Source: Eumeta japonica (taxonomy: Eukaryota; Arthropoda; Insecta; Lepidoptera; Psychidae). From it: DNA of 64,000 bases. The notes under the pieces were generated by a model. The model made no database searches. It saw nothing but the letters and a program-made list of their open reading frames with translations, and had not been told where the DNA came from. Where the stretch lies: NCBI GenBank assembly GCA_005406025.1, contig BGZK01000279.1, forward strand, positions 248,001 to 312,000, read 5' to 3'. Position numbers and translations under genes: made by a program. Position 1 is the stretch's first letter. Each line of letters begins with the position of its first letter. Below, one piece after another: positions 11,668-23,094 of this stretch.

Positions 11668-11697
11668 GTTTTAGCGGGTTTTGAAATTACACTCTTC
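11668..11697 (-). repeat. Right terminal inverted repeat of the 3-kb transposon
   Basis: On the minus strand it begins GAAGAGTGTAATTTCAAAAC and mirrors the left end at 8693-8722. Confidence 0.9.
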
Positions 11698-12520
11698 TAA
11701 TAATAAAACATTTTGTATATAATAACATAAATTACTAAATAAATATCATAAATTAGTCAAATCATGATTTATAATAAATGTGCCAACAATTTTAATACAA
11801 TTTTTAAATGCATATGCCTTATCCATACTATACTCGTCACGATTTTCGACAATATAATGATTTCTCAAACAGCTGTAATAAAAAAAGAATTCTATGTAAA
11901 GGTTACTGTTTTCATGTTTTTTATTGCAAAATAGTTATTCTATTTCTCATATGATGCCCTAAGCTTACAGAAATATTAATAAATTTAATTGTACAACCTT
12001 AGTTTTAAGACTCGCCGCTTTTCGAATAATGCATTCACTTTTTATTTTGTTTCTCATATGGCAAACAACAAAGATATGTACTTCTTTGTCTTTTAGTATA
12101 GCTTAGAAAACACTCGATACCAACAAGTCATAAACCGCTCCATTGAATAACAAATACACCATAAAAATTAGCTATAGAAAAACCACTCTTTATGTGAATG
12201 CCCTCACTGGCTCTTAGAAATGTATTCGCACTTGTCGAAAAAAATATATGGGGTGCGAATAGTAATTAAAAATGTTAATTAGTTCGTAAGGAAAAAAATA
12301 GAATGCAAAATATAAACTAAATATGGTTTTTATTTGTTTTATTCACCAAAATCTTACAAGGTGCAATTCCTCTAAATTTAACTTGTTACGTCTTTATGAA
12401 AAACTTATTTTTTTTAAAGATGTTCTATCAAAAAAAGTTAGCACATTTTATCTTTATTTCAAAAACGTATAATAACTATAGGGTTTTAGTACAAATTATA
12501 TGAGAAAACTTCATTTGATC
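11698..12520. other. AT-rich stretch, nothing recognised
   Basis: No open frame, repeat or motif that I can name. Confidence 0.5.
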
Positions 12521-12524
12521 ACGT

Positions 12525-12600
12525 GCGGTCGAGCGGCGCGGAAACGCGCACAGAGGGCGCCACCGTCGTCGGTGATCACTGACAAGGCCTACCCCATTAG
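12525..12600. other. Short GC/CpG-rich island
   Basis: About 75 bp dense in CG dinucleotides (GATCACGTGCGGTCGAGCGG at its left, GGTGATCAC at its right) in an otherwise AT-rich region. No frame recognised. GATCAC/GTGATC at the two ends is a short inverted pair. Confidence 0.4.
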
Positions 12601-12609
12601 GAGCTAAAG

Positions 12610-13640
12610 CGATCGATTGAATAAGTCAAGTGATTTTTATTTTTAAATTGTCTGATTAAACTATAACAGTAAAATGTTCAAAACATTGCATTACTTAAAA
12701 GATGTTTTCATATGTATTACATTTCAGTTAATGTTAAATAATGACTATTAACTTATTCAAAATTCAACTTTTATCGCAAGAATCAACTTTGCTGAATGTA
12801 TATTAAATAGAGGAGCGTGCGTTCTCTCAAAAAGCGCCAGTATAAATATATTTTTTTGTTCGAAATTGTTTTTTGCTTTTGGATTTTGGCGCTTCCCACC
12901 TGGTGCCTACAGCGACTTAAGCTTCTCTCGCTCTACCCTAAAATGGTGTTAAGAACAAAATACCATATAAAAAAAAGGAAACGGTAATAAGGGTATTACA
13001 TTCATTAAATGCTACCAACTATATAAGTCAAAGTCTAGATTGCTCAACAAAGTTGATGTGAAAAGCGAGGATCAGATTCGCTGAATGTAGTTGAAGTGCC
13101 GACCGAAGCTCAAATACGTGACGGGTCAATGTTTAAAAGTTTGAATTTTTTTTACACTAGCTGTGACCGCGGTTTCGTTAGCGTCAACTACAGAATGGTT
13201 GTTTAGTTTTTTTTTTTAATAAATGAAGAAGAATTTTATTTCGGTGTGCTAATTTTGAGGTAAATAATAATAAGACGAATGTTTTTTTTTAATTCATGTA
13301 TATTTTTTAAATATTTTAGGTATTCCTTGTATTTTTTTTGTTCCCTTATTTGAAAAAATATATTTTTTTAATATCAGGACCTTTTTGTATACAATATTCC
13401 TCGATCTTTTAACGGGCGGAAGTCAGTTCCTCGCCGCCGAAAGCCGGGTGTTATTTCAAAGACTAATAAAAGAAAAAGAAAGAAGAATAATGCTCGTTGT
13501 GGATCATCCTTTGAAGATAGACATGTTATTACGGGTTTTTTTAGGTCTTTTAAGATCTACAATTATGTAGCACATTAATTTGGTATATCTCTTGTGGTTT
13601 GCTCAATTTAAGCCATTTAAACTCCCAAAAATATAGTTTA
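12610..13640. other. AT-rich stretch with a few retroposon-like scraps
   Basis: Around 13150-13190 a block like ACTAGCTGTGACCGCGGTTT resembles the 5' edge of truncated RTE-type insertions. The 61-codon frame at 13385-13570 has no recognisable product. Nothing else seen. Confidence 0.35.
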
Positions 13641-13647
13641 AAAAAAC

Positions 13648-13909
13648 TAAAAAAACACGCTTTTAAAAAATATCGAACTAAAAAGTTAAAAATAATTTTA
13701 AAAATAAAATTATGACAATAGTACATAAAAAATACTAGTATAATTGAGGGAGAAGCGTGGGGCGCTTGATATACGATAATTATGGCACAAAGCGCTCCAC
13801 GCTTTTTCCTCAATTATACTAGTATTTTTTATGTACTATTGTCATAATTTTATTTTTAAAATTATTTTTAACTTTTTAGTTCGATATTTTTTAAAAGCGT
13901 GTTTTTTTA
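13648..13909. repeat. 262-nt near-perfect hairpin (foldback element)
   Basis: Positions 13648-13749 and 13808-13909 are exact inverted copies over 102 bp. The stem continues inward to 13767/13790 with three G:T pairs, leaving a 22-nt loop (13768-13789). The arms read TAAAAAAACACGC from the outside in; near the loop they hold GCGTGGGGCGC / GCGCTCCACGC. A transcript from either strand would fold into a ~120-bp duplex. No coding content. It looks like a recently inserted or gene-converted snapback MITE, or a source of long-hairpin small RNA. Confidence 0.92.
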
Positions 13910-13915
13910 AACTAT

Positions 13916-13970
13916 ATTTATTTTTAACTTTTTAGTTCAACATTCTTTAAAAGCGTGTTTTTTTAGTTTT
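13916..13970 (+). repeat. Partial direct copy of the hairpin's outer arm
   Basis: ATTTTTAACTTTTTAGTTC, followed by a TTTAAAAGCGTGTTTTTTTA block, repeats the outer ~50 bp of the right arm just next to it, with a few differences. The outer end of the element has therefore been duplicated in tandem. Confidence 0.75.
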
Positions 13971-14029
13971 TAGGCCAACAATCGTACTCGAATTAGTGAG
14001 ATATTCTTACAGTAATAAGGGATGCTGCT

Positions 14030-14140
14030 CTGTCAAGCGCCTTTCACTTTATCCCCACTCACCCTTAGTCCAAAGGAGAGTTACAGACAAACTAACAAAC
14101 ATACAAGTGAAGCTAATAAAAAGCGTGTAAAAAGCGTCTT
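14030..14140 (+). repeat. Dispersed lepidopteran-type repeat tail
   Basis: Contains CAAAGGAGAGTTACAGACAA, then ACTAACAAACATACAAGTGA and AGCTAATAAAAAGCGTG. This combination is a very common repeat end in moth and butterfly DNA as I remember it. No coding part is attached. Confidence 0.5.
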
Positions 14141-14639
14141 TTTTCTGACTTGATTCATCATTATCGTCACAGCTTATTTTGTACCTTATTTTATGAAACA
14201 ATAATATCCCATAACTTGAACGTAGTTGTAAATGGCAGAGAACATAGTGGTAAATTGAAAAAGAAAAATATAAATAAATCAGATAATTGGTTCTCGCGTG
14301 AAAAGAACATAAACGGACAGACAGACAAATAAATATTGGGTTTTATAATACATATATCGATGTAAACTTTTCGATTTATATCAATTAATGTTGTCTTTAA
14401 CTCAATTATTTGTTCGATACATATTTTGTGTTGTTTAATTTCAAGACAGCGACAATGTAATTCTTTTCTATTAGCAAGTCGTCAGAAACAAATGTATGTA
14501 AAGCTGTCGATAAATATCATTGATATATCAATAAACACATCAGTGGTGATTTCACACAAAAATAATAAATCATACATTAGTTCTAATTTTTACCGATACA
14601 TTGAGATAGATGATTCACATAACTTTGTTTATTTATAAA

Positions 14640-14790
14640 CCGAGTGGAATGAAACAAACTATTTTGGCAGCGAAAATTTTGCGGGAAGCCTACCACAATA
14701 CTTCAGTGAAAACCGCGTTCAAATCGGTTTAGCTGTTTCTGATATTAGCCTACACAAAAACAGAGACAAATAGAGGAGAATTCTAGGAAC
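14640..14790 (+). repeat. RTE-like retroposon fragment
   Basis: Holds GGGAAGCCTACCACAATACT, a CGCGTTCAAATCGGTTTAGC block and an ACACAAAAACAGAGACAAAT tail, the same order of motifs as other RTE 3' ends in the window. Confidence 0.5.
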
Positions 14791-14799
14791 TAGTTTTTG

Positions 14800-17040
14800 G
14801 CATCGATGACAACTTATGTAAATTATTTTTTTTTTTTATATAGGTACATATAGGACTCGTTTTACTCTATGTATAGATTAGTTGGTCATAGGCATGTTTT
14901 CTCATAAAGGGACGCATTGTTTTGTCGTTTTTAAGTATTATTTTAAAGGCTGTGAATCAAAGACGCAAGTATAAAGAGGATGAATTTGAAATTATGATAA
15001 TTTTTTAGTTAGCTTAAATAATTTCTTTTCTAAACATCGACAAGTAAAGATCATTGCTGTTTAGTATGTACATTAAGTACTTTCATTTAGAGACACTACT
15101 ACAATGCACTATATACGAGTACCACACTAAGACATTTATAGGTGGTATATATATAGAGCTAAGTATGTGATCAAATTCAAAGGTCTTTTTTTCGATATTG
15201 AGTCTAACAATTTGTATTTGACAATTTCACAATTTTAGCGAGTTTTCGATTTTTTTTTAGGTCTAATTAAATGCCATATCACTTTACATCAATTTAAATT
15301 GAAATTAAGACATATATACAAAAATATTAAGATGAATTTTTATATCATAGAAGACGACTTGATAAAATTACTAATATATTGTACAGCCGCGTATACTTAA
15401 TTGTTAAAACTCACACTTAATTGGTGAAACAAGGGTAAAAAATATAGATGCAGATTTGTTATTTCTGAAAACAAAACCACTGTGCAATGCTTTAAAAAAT
15501 CTACACGTATGCAACGCTAGTAGATGTTCCTCAGTAGTTGAATATTGTAAAATCAATAAGAGTCGAGGGCAAATGCATATACGGGGATGCAGCTTGAATT
15601 CCACTTTATAACGTAGGGTTACCATCATTTTATATACAAAGGACGCCACTTGTATTTTTTAGTCTTCAGAACTTATTTTCTTGTTCATTTAATGTAAGCT
15701 TTTCATAAAAGAGAGAATATTACCCAATTCGTTCTATTATATTTGTTGGGAGAAACGCAGACATGCGCAGCGCCTAGTACAATTTAATAGCAATACGCTT
15801 CCATACGCATACTTGCGTGTTAACTTAAGTAGTAACCCTCTTCTTCGATTGATAATTCTATAGTGCAAATGTCATTGTTAATTAAGTTAAATAAATTAGT
15901 TTTCTACAGTTTAAATAGTCTTGATCTTTTGTCATTTCATCAATATTGTTACACATGTAATAGAACACTATAAAATGGACTTTTGTAGAGAGGAATAAAA
16001 ATTAGCCAAAACTCTTAATTTTGACAGAAAAAAAATATATCGCTTAATAATGATTTTACGATTGGTTTAAAATTTATGAAATATTGATATCATTTAAATA
16101 GAGTAATTTGCGATCCGTATCGAACTGGGGATTCTCCTTTGAAATAATACATTCGCAGTGGCACACGCTGCCATATGACAATATTCAGTTCGAAGGCTTC
16201 ACATATTACAAAAGCTTAAATATCCTGGGCTTAGGTTTGTCTAGTGTAAGATCGTGGTATGTTCACGTTACCGATAAGTAACTACTTCCTACACCGGCGT
16301 CGTAACTTGATGTCAAAGTATGAAATGACTAGTTTAATTTGACTTAAGTGAAAAGCCTCTTGATCCATACGCCTGAGAACAGGGATCAAATCATTTTATT
16401 TTTTCGTTTGGAAGCAACCGACTGGGATACCTTTGGTTATTATCGCTCTTGACTTAACTACTTGGCCCTCTGCAGATAATTATATTAGCCTAAAAATGCT
16501 GTAATTATTGTCAATTTATTGTGTATAAAATATTTCGTCCGATTTTTCATAGATTCGTCTTGTTTTGCAATGATTCTATAAAATTAATTAGTAGCTTCTC
16601 TGACGTTTCTTGTGTGGTAAATAGAAAACAAAATCAATTTTATCGCTTTCAAATTAAAATAATTATTAATATCTTATTTTGTTTCCTTATGAGCTACAAA
16701 TTAATTTGACTATTATTAAAGTACAAAAAAGTACTTTGAATAAAATCGTTTTATTTCGTTTCGATTGAATTCACAGTACCGCCATATACAAAAAATAATC
16801 TCTTAATTTTTAAATACTAAACAGACGACATTTAAATAAATAACAAGGGTACTTATGAGTTTAATCTATTATTCCATAAGCAAGTTATGCATGCATTGCT
16901 ATTTATTCGCAAAGGTTGTATAGGTTAAAAAAAATAATAAAAGTAATTAAATGAATCGGAAATTAGCTTTTGGTTGATAGATTAAATGGGAGAGCAAAAC
17001 CAATTATAAAAAAAAATATTTTATTTGTTTCCGACGTGCG
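14800..17040. other. AT-rich stretch, nothing firm
   Basis: No gene recognised. An 81-codon minus-strand frame at 15404-15649 has mixed composition but no family I can name. A block at 16100-16480 is less AT-rich and non-repetitive, without a credible frame. Confidence 0.4.
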
Positions 17041-18320
17041 TACGAGTTGCTATTTATGTGTCCGGAATATTAAAAGTAACATACATCTATAATTTAAAAT
17101 GATTTTGTTGCTCTTCATAATATTCGCCTTGATGATCGATGCACTTTTGCATGCGCTGAAATCAATTTTAATAACACTTTTTCATTCTGATTGAGGTATC
17201 TCAAAATGTGCATTTTGAACGCATCAACGGCCTCTTCGCGGTTTGAAAAACGTTGACCATTTAATTTATTTTTTACAGTTGGGAATAAATAGAAATCGTT
17301 GGGTGCCAAATCGGGGCTGTATTGCGGTTGATCCGTCAATTCGATTTTATTATCTTCCGAAAACCGAGTTGTTTCGGCTGACGTATGACAGCCAGCATTG
17401 TCATGATGAAGAATGATTCTGCGTTGTCGGTTGCTCTGTGTTAGGTCTTCAGTGACTTCTGATAAAAAAAAATGTTCGTGTACCACTCGGATTTAACCCT
17501 TGTACGATTATCTAGTGGCATTGTAACCATATATCCTTTTATATAAAAAAAAACAGGCAACCAATTGCTTCAAAGTGCTTTTGGCACGAATCACTTTTGT
17601 TGGGTTCGGCTCATCTTGGAACACCCACACCGTTGACTGTTGTTTAGTTTCGGGTCATATGCATACATCTAAGATTCATCACCTGTGTAGATATTATAAA
17701 CTGCTTTTGACGAACTATGAGTGTACTTTTTTATCATTTTTTTTTTTGCACCAATCGACACAAACCTGTTTTTGATCAATGCTCAGTTGCGCGGAACCCA
17801 ATGCTAACAAAAATTTTTTTACAGTTAAATTTTGGATGTAACAACTTATGTATTCTCATCATACATATGCCCAGGGACACCTGTATCTTGCGATATTTAA
17901 CATGACGATTTTGCATTATTAGTTCCCGCACAGCACCGATATTTTTTTGGTACAACAACCGATTTAGGGCGTCTTTCTTCAAATTCGTTCGTGAGTATAA
18001 ACCGCCCACGATTAAAGTCACTAAACCAGTGAGGCACAGTGGTTATCGATGGTGCTTTAACACCCAAAAGTCGAAGTGAGTTGATCGATGCACTGTTTTT
18101 GAGTTAGCCCATGCCGTAAATCATCGCGCAAAAATTTTGACGAGTTAAATCCATGGTGATAAAGACGTGGAATTTTCAAAATGACGCCACAATGGTAAAA
18201 CAATTGGCAGTGACATGAAACTTCTACAGCCAAGGAGTTTCATTTTAAAATGTTATAATTACTTTTTAAATATCGTTCTGTATGTAGCCAGTTCCGGATA
18301 CATAAATAGCAGCCTCCGTA
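17041..18320 (-). mobile_element. Mariner element, family 1 copy A (1,280 bp)
   Basis: The left end reads TACGAGTTGCTATTTATGTG then TCCGGAA. The right end, inverted, reads TACGGAGGCTGCTATTTATG then TATCCGGAA. Ends match the second copy at 42634-43912. TA lies at both edges, the mariner target. The length of 1.28 kb is the normal full size for mariners. The transposase gene lies on the minus strand and is broken. Confidence 0.92.
17087..18154 (-). pseudogene. Mariner transposase (DD34D), family 1 copy A
   Basis: Starts at an ATG at 18154 (MDLTRQNF...) and ends at a TAG at 17087. N-terminal helix-turn-helix regions are frame-broken. A middle part (18021-17776) keeps AVRELIMQNRHV, SLGIC and IHKLLH. 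GDES (first catalytic Asp) survives near 17675 but is followed at once by a stop. The C-terminal third is open and holds ILHHDNAGCHTS and YSPDLAPND. There are exactly 34 residues between the Asp of HDN and the Asp of PND, so the DD34D signature is intact there. Multiple stops and frame breaks make it non-functional. Confidence 0.9.
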
Positions 18321-18399
18321 TAACTATTTGTCGGGTATTGTTTACCTTAATGTTAAGGCATATCTTCCTACAGTTTTTTTTATTATTTTTGATTGAGAG

Positions 18400-18585
18400 G
18401 CTGAGCTGTAGAGGTGTGAACGGTGGTAGTCAATGATAAAGAGTATCGGTTTCAGATCAGAAGGTACGAGGCTCGAACTTGCCCACCAGCGAATTGACTA
18501 ATGGGTTTTTAACTTGAGTCAAATTGAATTACTCCCTCTGTATTTCGAAAAGTACGTCAAGCAGTCGGTCCCGAATGTCGGCATT
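18400..18585 (+). mobile_element. tRNA-derived SINE
   Basis: An A-box-like TGGTAGTCAATG near 18424 and a B-box-like GGCTCGAACTT near 18470 have tRNA-like spacing. Between them is the SINE-typical TCAGATCAGAAGGTACGAG. An unrelated body follows, ending at a TTTAC-rich microsatellite. The tRNA part is too diverged to be a gene. Confidence 0.6.
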
Positions 18586-18589
18586 GGAA

Positions 18590-18680
18590 CTTAATTTACT
18601 TTACTTTATTTACTTACTTTGCTTTATTTACTTTACTTTATTTATTTAATTAATTACGTTACTTTATTAATTTTTTTATT
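18590..18680 (+). repeat. TTTAC/TTTAT microsatellite
   Basis: TTTACTTTACTTTATTTACT and variants for about 90 bp, probably the tail of the SINE just upstream. Confidence 0.8.
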
Positions 18681-18689
18681 TATATGATT

Positions 18690-21600
18690 TTCGATATATG
18701 TAAATTTTGAATTATTTAAAAAGACGTTCCTGTTAATAAGAAATGTGTGGTGAATGTGGCCTGGAGTATGCGCATAATGTTGTTACGCGGTTCATTTCTG
18801 CAATAACCCTATATTGCAAAGAGCAGAATTCGCGGAACCTACTTCACTGCCGGTCTATAATAGCATTGAGTGCTCGTATTGACATCCATTTAAATATGAA
18901 TGCAAGAGAGAAATAATACACTAATAATAGAAAAAGAGAAAAAAAAGAATATAAAATTACACATATCGAACTGTTGTAAAAGATAAGCATAGATAAAGGT
19001 CAAGAAATTACGTTGTTTAATAGAGGCGATGCAAGAAAAATACAGCATTATTACCGAAATTTGCGCTTACTGGTGCATGTACAAAATGCTCGAAAATATT
19101 GAAATAGTAAGAAAAATAATTAATAAATTATAAAAAAAAATGTAAATAAATACATAAAAATGAACTAATAAATGTAATAATCAATAGTATTTGAAGCAGA
19201 AGCGATTCAAATCGCGAAAATTGTATTGAACCAGGATATATATCAAAATATAGTGGAAGTGTATTTGATATATGGCCGATAAATATAGTATATATTAAAT
19301 ACAGTCAACACTTATATAGTGAAATAAAGATAAATTATTAACGTCGTGTTTCGGGCGACGCGTATCTCATTATCATTTTCCATGAAGCAGAACCGCTATT
19401 CAGCGAAAAACAATGAAATCTCACTGGCTACTCGACTTTACCTTTTTGACCCGACGTACTTGTATAACCTGTGATGCAACAAGACTGCGTTGGTGAACAA
19501 ATTGGCAAATATCTGTAAATTTATTTAAATAACGATAAATAAACAATAACACATACGTTGTAGACTAATATTTTCCTACTATTTCACACTTATGCACTTA
19601 CAAAATTTGACAGCTGTCAAATTAAACATGGCGATGACACAGGCTGGTCGAATAAGCTATTTACGGACATTCTTATACTCCAGTGAATATCAATACGATA
19701 TTACATTTAAATGGCGATTATGATGTTACATGGAAATTGTAATGTTACATAAGATCGTTTCGATGTCATGTTGATGTTGCATAAAATGAAACTATAGACT
19801 ATAGACCAGCGATTCAAATACAAAATGAACCAAAAAGAGCCATATTCGTAACATTTAGTACAAAGTAATATGGATTATTTAGTATAAAATAAATGATAAG
19901 ATGGCTTCCCCCAATTGTCACTGGTTTAGTAAGTCGGGGGAGGTTATTGATTGTTGCCGCCCATGAAATGTCTTTGCGTGCTCTTCGAGGCACGAAGCGA
20001 ATGGTTTCATAAGACTTAAATACAAAACTCACGGTTCAATTCGTCCGTGATTTTAATTCAAACGCGCTACGCAACCTTCTGCTACGGAAACAACACTCTT
20101 GGCCATTCGACCGCCGCCGTTATGGTTCCGTATCGACAATAAATAAACGATGGCACAGACATAAATATTATTTATTCCACAAGTCGTATATTTTTTGCAA
20201 TCGGCTCTGTATTATTCTCTGGTAAGCGGTAAATCACGACGTTTCAAAAAAAGTTTTGATTGTTTACGTTTTGGGGAAAATTTACGATCTCGGAGAGCTG
20301 CGAAATTTTCACTGGCTTTTCAGTCTTGAAGCGATTTACCGACGTTATTTTTTCATGTGTAGGTATGATACCCGTTTGACCGCCATTTTAAAAATGTATT
20401 ATAACATTTTATGGCGGCACAATTCGTGATTGATAAAATAAAATGTGTTGACTTGTAAATACGTCTTTTCGTAAGGGGATTTTTGTTTCATAAAAAAAAA
20501 AGCGATATTTTTGGACATTGAGCCGACTGATTTTTTTAAATATTTTGCAACGTATAATTATTTTCATTATGATACTAACTTAGTTTACCAGTATCAGCAT
20601 TTTTTTAGAATTAGCGTATGAGGTGCCACAAGTCCGAAATATTATTCCAATGTAATATTGAACATACATTTCTTCATTCTACTACTTATAAAAGCACAGT
20701 TGCTGGGGGCAAGCTGCTGAGAATTTTGTTTAAAATAGATTTGATCAAACAATAATTGTGTTAAACTATTATTATTAAACGAACGTTTATTTTTTTCTTA
20801 TTTTTGTATTAAGTTCAAGTTATATGTTAATTTTGAAGCTTTTAAGTTTTATTAAATTAATTCAATTATCTACTATTCGCGGTGGATCGGACGACAAATT
20901 TGATGGAATTAAAAAAAATGAGATGAACAGATCCCTAAAATGTTGCCTTCAATATCCCTTAGTCCGGGATAATGTATCAGATAAGGTAATATTATATTTT
21001 GTTAAGTTGGAATTTATTTTTTAAACAATAAATACGTTTCTATTAGACACTGAAATCTAGAAACTGTCATGGTATCGGTATTTGTCCAACGTGGCGTATC
21101 AGTTTGCAGAAGCATTTTCATTCCATTTGAAATCGATTTCAATAAAGTTTAGGGTCTTGAGGGAAGTCGTGAAATTAGTTGTCCCGGCAACTCTAGAAGG
21201 TCCATTAATTAGGGCATAATTAGAAGGGCTTTCCGTTTCCTGCAGGAGTTGACTCCATTTTCGCCCTTATCATGTCGCAGCATATTTCAGTTCAGAGGTT
21301 ACCAGATCCGGTGGAGAAATTTAGGTGCGACACGAAATGAACGGAACGAGGGTGATTAGTCTTTACACTTTTTTTTTACATTCTATTTTTGTAAGTAAGC
21401 AGGCCAATGTATAGCACATTTAGGCTTACTTCAATATCAGTCTGTTTGTTGATGCGCAATTTTACAGAGGATAATCATTAAATTCTCCGTTTTAAATTAA
21501 ATTTCAATCTGAGGGTAGGTTTGAAGTAACAAACATCAAAATTTTAAGTAACAAAGGGCTACACAGAAACTATAATTATAATGACAATGAACTATATGCT

Positions 21601-23080
21601 TTAAATAAGGATTAACAATATTTTAGATCAAAGAGCGTAAGTAAACATCTAATTTCACATAAAATATTTTATTATTGCGTCAACCATTACACCGCGAAGA
21701 AAACTACCACTTTCCGATGATCCATGACTATTTTTGAGGATCTACGATATCTGAAAAATGGGAACAAATGGTACTTTTAAAAATTTTAACAATCACATCA
21801 CTAAAAACACTGGACCGAAGCCGGGATGGTTAGTGAAGGTACTTTTAAATGATGTAAAATATATATCATCACAAGATTTTTATCTTTAGATCAAATCGAC
21901 CCTATACTATAATTTTTATTCTAATGCTTAATTAAGTATTAAAACAAATAATTATACATAAGCATACATTAATTGACCTGTGATGTATGCCAGCTTTGAG
22001 ACCATCGAAATTGAAAAGCATAGAATTGTAACGCGATACAAATGGACACAACTTTATGGCCAAACAAACTCACAAGAATGTAAGTGAGAATAAACAACTA
22101 GTTTAAAAATTCTGATAAATTCTGAACAAATAAAACTAACTTTATCACTATTACCTTAAAACTTAATTTTGAATGACTATTACTAACACGAAAAGGATGG
22201 ATTTATTCAAAGGGTAGTAGTGAATGTATCATGATAATATTGAAATAATTGATAAAATAAAATAAAAAATATTAAATAAATTCAAAAACTTTATTCACCT
22301 AAGAAATTCGAAAACTAGCTATTTTCTAAACATAATAAAGTGTACTACCAATATTACAAGTTGTATTGTCAGCAGTTATTGGTTAGATGTTTGAAAGGTT
22401 ACATTAAAGGGCAAAATTAAATATTAAGCATTAACGTTACAAAGTAGACACAATAATTATTTATTGATGAATATCCATTATAGAAAAGATTATTACTTAT
22501 TTAATTTTTGTCTAGCCGAATTTATAATTTGATAATTTTTCTATAGCATTTTTTATACACCATTTCGCATGATAAAGTTCTTAAAAATGTGCTCACATAA
22601 CGTGCAATATCTTTATCTCTTTTTTCATAACTGAAGTTGTTGGCGAGAGAAAGAGAGATATAGCAATGAAAATGATTTCTTTAAAACCAAAATTTCATTA
22701 CTAAAAACAATATTATTCGTAAACTTACGACTAACTAGCGTTGTTGATGCACCATTTCACCTCACGAAGGAATTTTTAAAAATATTTACCGGAGGAGACA
22801 CGTCCTTAAGCGTGTTATTCCACAAAAAGTTGGTGCACAATTGGTGTATAAAGCCAGTTCATAAGCCACGCCTACAACGCCAATTTAGTTTGGTCATTTC
22901 GTTTATGTAGGAATACTTTTATACTTTTCTATTTCGATGTTTAAGACCTATTGCTATTGCGAAACTCAAATTCTACTTCGTGTAGTGTTTCAGAAAAACA
23001 CTAAACAGTTCTACGTGGGTAAATATCGTCCTTCGAAAATCTAAAGTCTGAGCAAACCACCGAGTTATTTTTTAATATTA
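18690..23080. other. Long AT-rich stretch without a recognisable gene
   Basis: Contents are sparse. 19680-19800 has short repeats of a GATGTTACAT type. 19905-20140 is a GC-richer, repeat-like block with no known family. 20870-20990 has an open frame followed by a GTAATA donor-like site but no acceptor I trust. 21160-21360 is a unique GC-richer island holding TTAATTAGGGCATAATTAG, two homeodomain-type TAATTA/TAATTAG sites. 22740-22890 is another moderately GC-rich block. Nothing here can be called a gene. Confidence 0.4.
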
Positions 23081-23094
23081 TTATATTCCACAAT

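Larger units (their letters stand above)
8693..11697 (-). mobile_element. 3,005-bp DUF7869/Sola-like DNA transposon
   Basis: The ends are inverted copies over about 30 bp: left GAGGAGTGTAGTTTCAAAAC then CCGCTAAAAC; right, inverted, GAAGAGTGTAATTTCAAAAC then CCGCTAAAAC. Variants of the subterminal motif TAGCGGGTTTTGA or GGTTTTAGCG recur inside both ends (8900-8965, 11492-11580), as if binding sites for the transposase. The single minus-strand gene fills the interior. TAAT occurs at both flanks but one base off on the left (CATTAATTGAG / TTCTAATAA), so a 4-bp target duplication is suggestive, not proven. Assigning the encoded protein to the DUF7869/Sola-like group is from memory of the family's motifs. 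Confidence 0.85.

Noticed and set aside
12520..12610. Promoter of a nearby gene
   Set aside because: GC-rich, but no gene lies downstream in either direction and no core promoter motif stands out.
15404..15649. LINE reverse-transcriptase fragment
   Set aside because: The 81-codon frame looked protein-like, but no RT motif (such as a YADD-type box) or endonuclease motif could be found.
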